Part shown: positions 7,774-9,557 of the stretch, piece by piece
How the letters are laid out: every line of letters starts with the position of its first letter
Numbering within the stretch: position 1 is the stretch's first letter
DNA from: Gammaproteobacteria bacterium
Lineage (GTDB): Bacteria > Pseudomonadota > Gammaproteobacteria > Steroidobacterales > SZUA-146
Direction: 5' to 3'
Assembly: GCA_003228965.1 (NCBI GenBank)
Contig: QIGP01000021.1
Span: forward strand, 1-9,557
Length of the DNA stretch: 9,557 bases
Program-made: the position numbers and the translations under genes
The notes under the pieces: model-generated
Told to the model about the DNA's origin: nothing
Databases searched by the model: none
The model's input: the letters and a program-made list of their open reading frames with translations, nothing else

Positions 7774-7845
7774 AAGTCTGTCGGACTTAGGAGGCATCTA
7801 CTGCGGCTCGCCTCGCTACGATGTCCTAAGTTCGACAGACTCTAG
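7770..7845. repeat. Long imperfect palindrome between convergent tadA and mltF (REP-like or bidirectional terminator)
   Basis: The arm at 7775-7792 (AGTCTGTCGGACTTAGGA) pairs with 7824-7841 (TCCTAAGTTCGACAGACT) over 18 positions with a single G-T wobble. After a two-base GG bulge the stem continues for four pairs (CATC 7795-7798 with GATG 7820-7823) around a 21-base loop rich in G and C. Outside, CTAG (7770-7773, including the tadA stop) can pair with CTAG (7842-7845) across one bulged A. No T-run follows on either strand, so this is not a textbook intrinsic terminator. Its size, near-perfect arms and position just after a stop resemble repetitive extragenic palindromes. It may stabilise the 3' end of the guaBA-tadA mRNA or separate the two converging transcripts. 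The 7846-7914 stretch to mltF holds nothing else I can name. Confidence 0.75.
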
Positions 7846-7914
7846 AGGTGCCCTGGTGCCGCAATCGGGGACGGGCTTACGTGACTTACACGACCGATAA
7901 ACGCACAGTGTGGC

Positions 7915-9369
7915 TTAAGGAAGCGCGCTGACCTCACCCGCACCGCTGTTGTCGCCCGACAAATCCCGCTGCTGATCGAACCAGCGAGCGCTGGGGTTGC
8001 GGTCGGACATAGCCCATTCGAGAATACTGTAGTAGCTACGAATGTTGTCGACGTATATGACAGGTTCCCAGCCGCGTGCGTAGCCGCGTTTGGTTTGTCG
8101 GTACCATTTTTTCTGCGCAAGCAGTGGCAGGAACTTGCGTACGTCTTCCCAGGAATCGCGATTAAGACCACCTTTCTGGGTAAGAATGCGCGCGTCTTCC
8201 AAATGGCCGAAGCCTACGTTGTAGGCCGCTAACGCAAAATACGTGCGGTCGGGTTCGGCAATGCGCTCCGGCATCTTGGCTTTAAGTCGTGTCAGGTAAC
8301 GCGCGCCGCCTAAAATGGATTCCTGCGGGTCGGTGCGATCGGCAACGCCCATTTGGCGCGCGGTAGCCTGAGTGAGCATCATAAGTCCGCGCACTCCGGT
8401 AGGAGAGACAGCTTTCGGGTCCCAGTGAGATTCCTGATAGCTCTGCGCGGCGAGCAAATGCCAGTCAACTTCGTTTTCGTCGCCGGCTTGTTCGAACACC
8501 GTTTGATAGCGCAGCAACCGGTCCTTTACGTGACGGATGAACTTACGCGTACCCACATAATCCAGTGAATGGTTGCGGTCAAAGTAACGTGCTTTGAGTT
8601 CGTTGAGCTTGCCGCTCTCGGTAATTTGTTTCAGATACTCGTTGGCCGCATTGCGCAGGCTTGTATCCGGTACTTGCCGAAAAGCCCAGCCAAGCTGCTG
8701 TTCGGTCGCAAGATTAAACCCCACTCGAAGTGAGGGGAAGTAGTTTTGATTGATCCCGAGGTCAGTGCTGTCTACAATGGTGAACTCAAGCTCTCTGCTC
8801 GCTACCTGCTGGAGCAGTTCTTCGACCGAGGACGCATCGGGCATTTCGGTCCACTGCAGTTCGGGATAGCTCAGTTGAAGAGCGAGCAACGTTTCAACAA
8901 AACTGCTTCCGCCGGTGACCGAGATTTGTCCTTCGACGACATCTTCAACAGTGCGGGGTCGTCGTTTGCCCATGCGGTAGACCAGTACCTGGTTGACCGT
9001 GTGGTAGGGGTCGCTAAAAGCATATTGTGCGGCGCGTGAAGACGTAATGGTCAGCCCGGCCGCGGCCATATCTGCGCGCCAAGTGGCCACGTCGCCCAGT
9101 ATGTCCGTGAAATCTTCAGCGTTGTAGAGTTCGAGGTCGACACCCAGGTAGTCCGCAAAGCCCTGCGCAAGGTCAAACTCCAGTCCTGTCGGGCCAGAAG
9201 TGCCGTAGTAATGGGTCGTAGAGGCGTTGCGTGTGACCACGCGCAACGTGCCGGCGCTTAGCACCTGATCCAGTGCAGACGGCATCTGACTGCACGTTGT
9301 TAAGAACCCACAGGCGTTGATCATCAGTAGTGCAAGCGCGAATCTCAATATAGGCGGTCCGTTCGGCAC
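7915..9369 (-). CDS. mltF: Membrane-bound lytic murein transglycosylase F
   Basis: MltF cleaves the MurNAc-GlcNAc bond of peptidoglycan to give 1,6-anhydromuropeptides, acting in the periplasm at the outer membrane. The 484-residue product begins with a hydrophobic signal (about 7-20). It continues as a family 3 solute-binding-like regulatory domain (about 35-265: GTLRVVTRN, GLEFDLAQGFADYLGV, AAGLTITSSR) and an SLT catalytic domain (about 295-450). That domain has the catalytic Glu313 in SYQESHWDP, SPTGVRGLMMLT, ALAAYNVGFGH and GYARGWEPVIYV. It lacks much of the longer E. coli C-terminal tail. The start is uncertain: GTG at 9369 has no Shine-Dalgarno, while an in-frame TTG at 9348 would give a compact signal MRFALALLMINAC. 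Two Cys residues (20 and 26) could be lipidated, but neither INAC nor LTTC is an ideal lipobox. It converges on tadA, a neighbour also seen in E. coli. Confidence 0.95.
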   Translation of the reverse strand: MPNGPPILRFALALLMINACGFLTTCSQMPSALDQVLSAGTLRVVTRNASTTHYYGTSGPTGLEFDLAQGFADYLGVDLELYNAEDFTDILGDVATWRADMAAAGLTITSSRAAQYAFSDPYHTVNQVLVYRMGKRRPRTVEDVVEGQISVTGGSSFVETLLALQLSYPELQWTEMPDASSVEELLQQVASRELEFTIVDSTDLGINQNYFPSLRVGFNLATEQQLGWAFRQVPDTSLRNAANEYLKQITESGKLNELKARYFDRNHSLDYVGTRKFIRHVKDRLLRYQTVFEQAGDENEVDWHLLAAQSYQESHWDPKAVSPTGVRGLMMLTQATARQMGVADRTDPQESILGGARYLTRLKAKMPERIAEPDRTYFALAAYNVGFGHLEDARILTQKGGLNRDSWEDVRKFLPLLAQKKWYRQTKRGYARGWEPVIYVDNIRSYYSILEWAMSDRNPSARWFDQQRDLSGDNSGAGEVSALP

Positions 9370-9431
9370 GAAGAAGTAAAATTACAGCAAATAGGGCGGC
9401 TTTCGGCCTTTCCTATCTACCCCTCAGCGCC

Positions 9432-9437
9432 TATCAT
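9432..9437 (+). promoter_or_regulatory. Possible -10 box for the tRNA-Ser gene
   Basis: TATCAT matches five of six bases of the sigma-70 -10 consensus and lies about 36 bases before the tRNA. The best -35 at 17-base spacing is TTTCCT (9409-9414), a poor match. On the opposite strand the neighbouring TATGAT could equally serve mltF. A weak hairpin (ATAGG 9391-9395 with CCTAT 9412-9416, inner GGC with GCC) also lies in this 104-base gap. Low confidence throughout. Confidence 0.25.
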
Positions 9438-9473
9438 ACCTGATCGGGGAGAATGGACCCTCGAGACGGTCAC

Positions 9474-9557
9474 GGAGAGGTACCGAAGCGGTCATAACGG
9501 CACCGATTCGAAATCGGTTGGGGGCTAACCGCCCCACGTGGGTTCGAATCCCACCCT
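9474..9557 (+). tRNA. tRNA-Ser(CGA), 3' end cut by window edge
   Basis: The acceptor strand GGAGAGG (9474-9480) is followed by a D arm (CCG 9483-9485 with CGG 9498-9500). The anticodon stem ACCGA (9502-9506)/TCGGT (9514-9518) encloses the loop TTCGAAA, giving anticodon CGA (9509-9511), which reads the Ser codon UCG. A long variable arm (GGGGC 9521-9525/GCCCC 9531-9535), the class II hallmark shared by Ser, Leu and bacterial Tyr tRNAs, comes next. The T arm GTGGG-TTCGAAT-CCCAC spans 9538-9554. Only CCT of the 3' acceptor strand lies inside the window; four pairing bases, the discriminator and any encoded CCA are beyond the edge. The bases present pair correctly, so the gene is probably intact. 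It diverges from mltF. Confidence 0.95.

Overview
The window looks like chromosomal DNA of a gammaproteobacterium. The core block, xseA divergent from guaB-guaA, then tadA, then a convergent mltF and a tRNA-Ser, uses gene pairings familiar from that class: xseA beside guaBA, and tadA beside mltF. The protein sequences are close to their Escherichia coli counterparts as I remember them. Base composition is moderate and even, and I see no insertion sequence, phage gene, CRISPR array or obvious island. The genus cannot be read from the sequence alone.

Left part (1-2654, all minus strand). The window opens inside a gene for a probable small lipoprotein or exported protein, of which only the N-terminus is present. 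Upstream of it is a full-length PQQ-dependent quinohemoprotein alcohol dehydrogenase: an eight-bladed propeller domain, a Pro-rich linker and a C-terminal cytochrome c domain. It carries a lipoprotein signal instead of the usual cleavable Sec signal. Between it and xseA lie about 230 bases with a 9-bp direct repeat around a -10-like box and a possible 30-codon ORF directly after the xseA stop.

Centre (2652-7845). xseA (exonuclease VII large subunit, minus) and guaB (plus) diverge from a region of about 210 bases. That region holds a good sigma-70-type promoter for guaB and a GC-rich hairpin followed by five T's, which could be a leader attenuator. guaB (IMP dehydrogenase), guaA (GMP synthase) and tadA (tRNA adenosine deaminase) follow with gaps of 21 and 6 bases and very probably form one operon. 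GuaB and GuaA convert IMP to XMP to GMP; TadA makes inosine-34 in tRNA. A long, nearly perfect palindrome (7770-7845) begins at the tadA stop codon and lies between the convergent tadA and mltF genes.

Right part (7915-9557). mltF (minus) encodes a periplasmic or membrane-bound lytic transglycosylase with a solute-binding-like N-terminal half and an SLT catalytic half. A divergent tRNA-Ser(CGA) gene is cut by the window end four bases before its acceptor stem is complete.

Most of the window is ordinary housekeeping DNA, and I see no new multi-gene system. The items most worth checking are the palindrome after tadA, the possible guaB leader attenuator, the lipoprotein form of the PQQ dehydrogenase and the small ORF after xseA.
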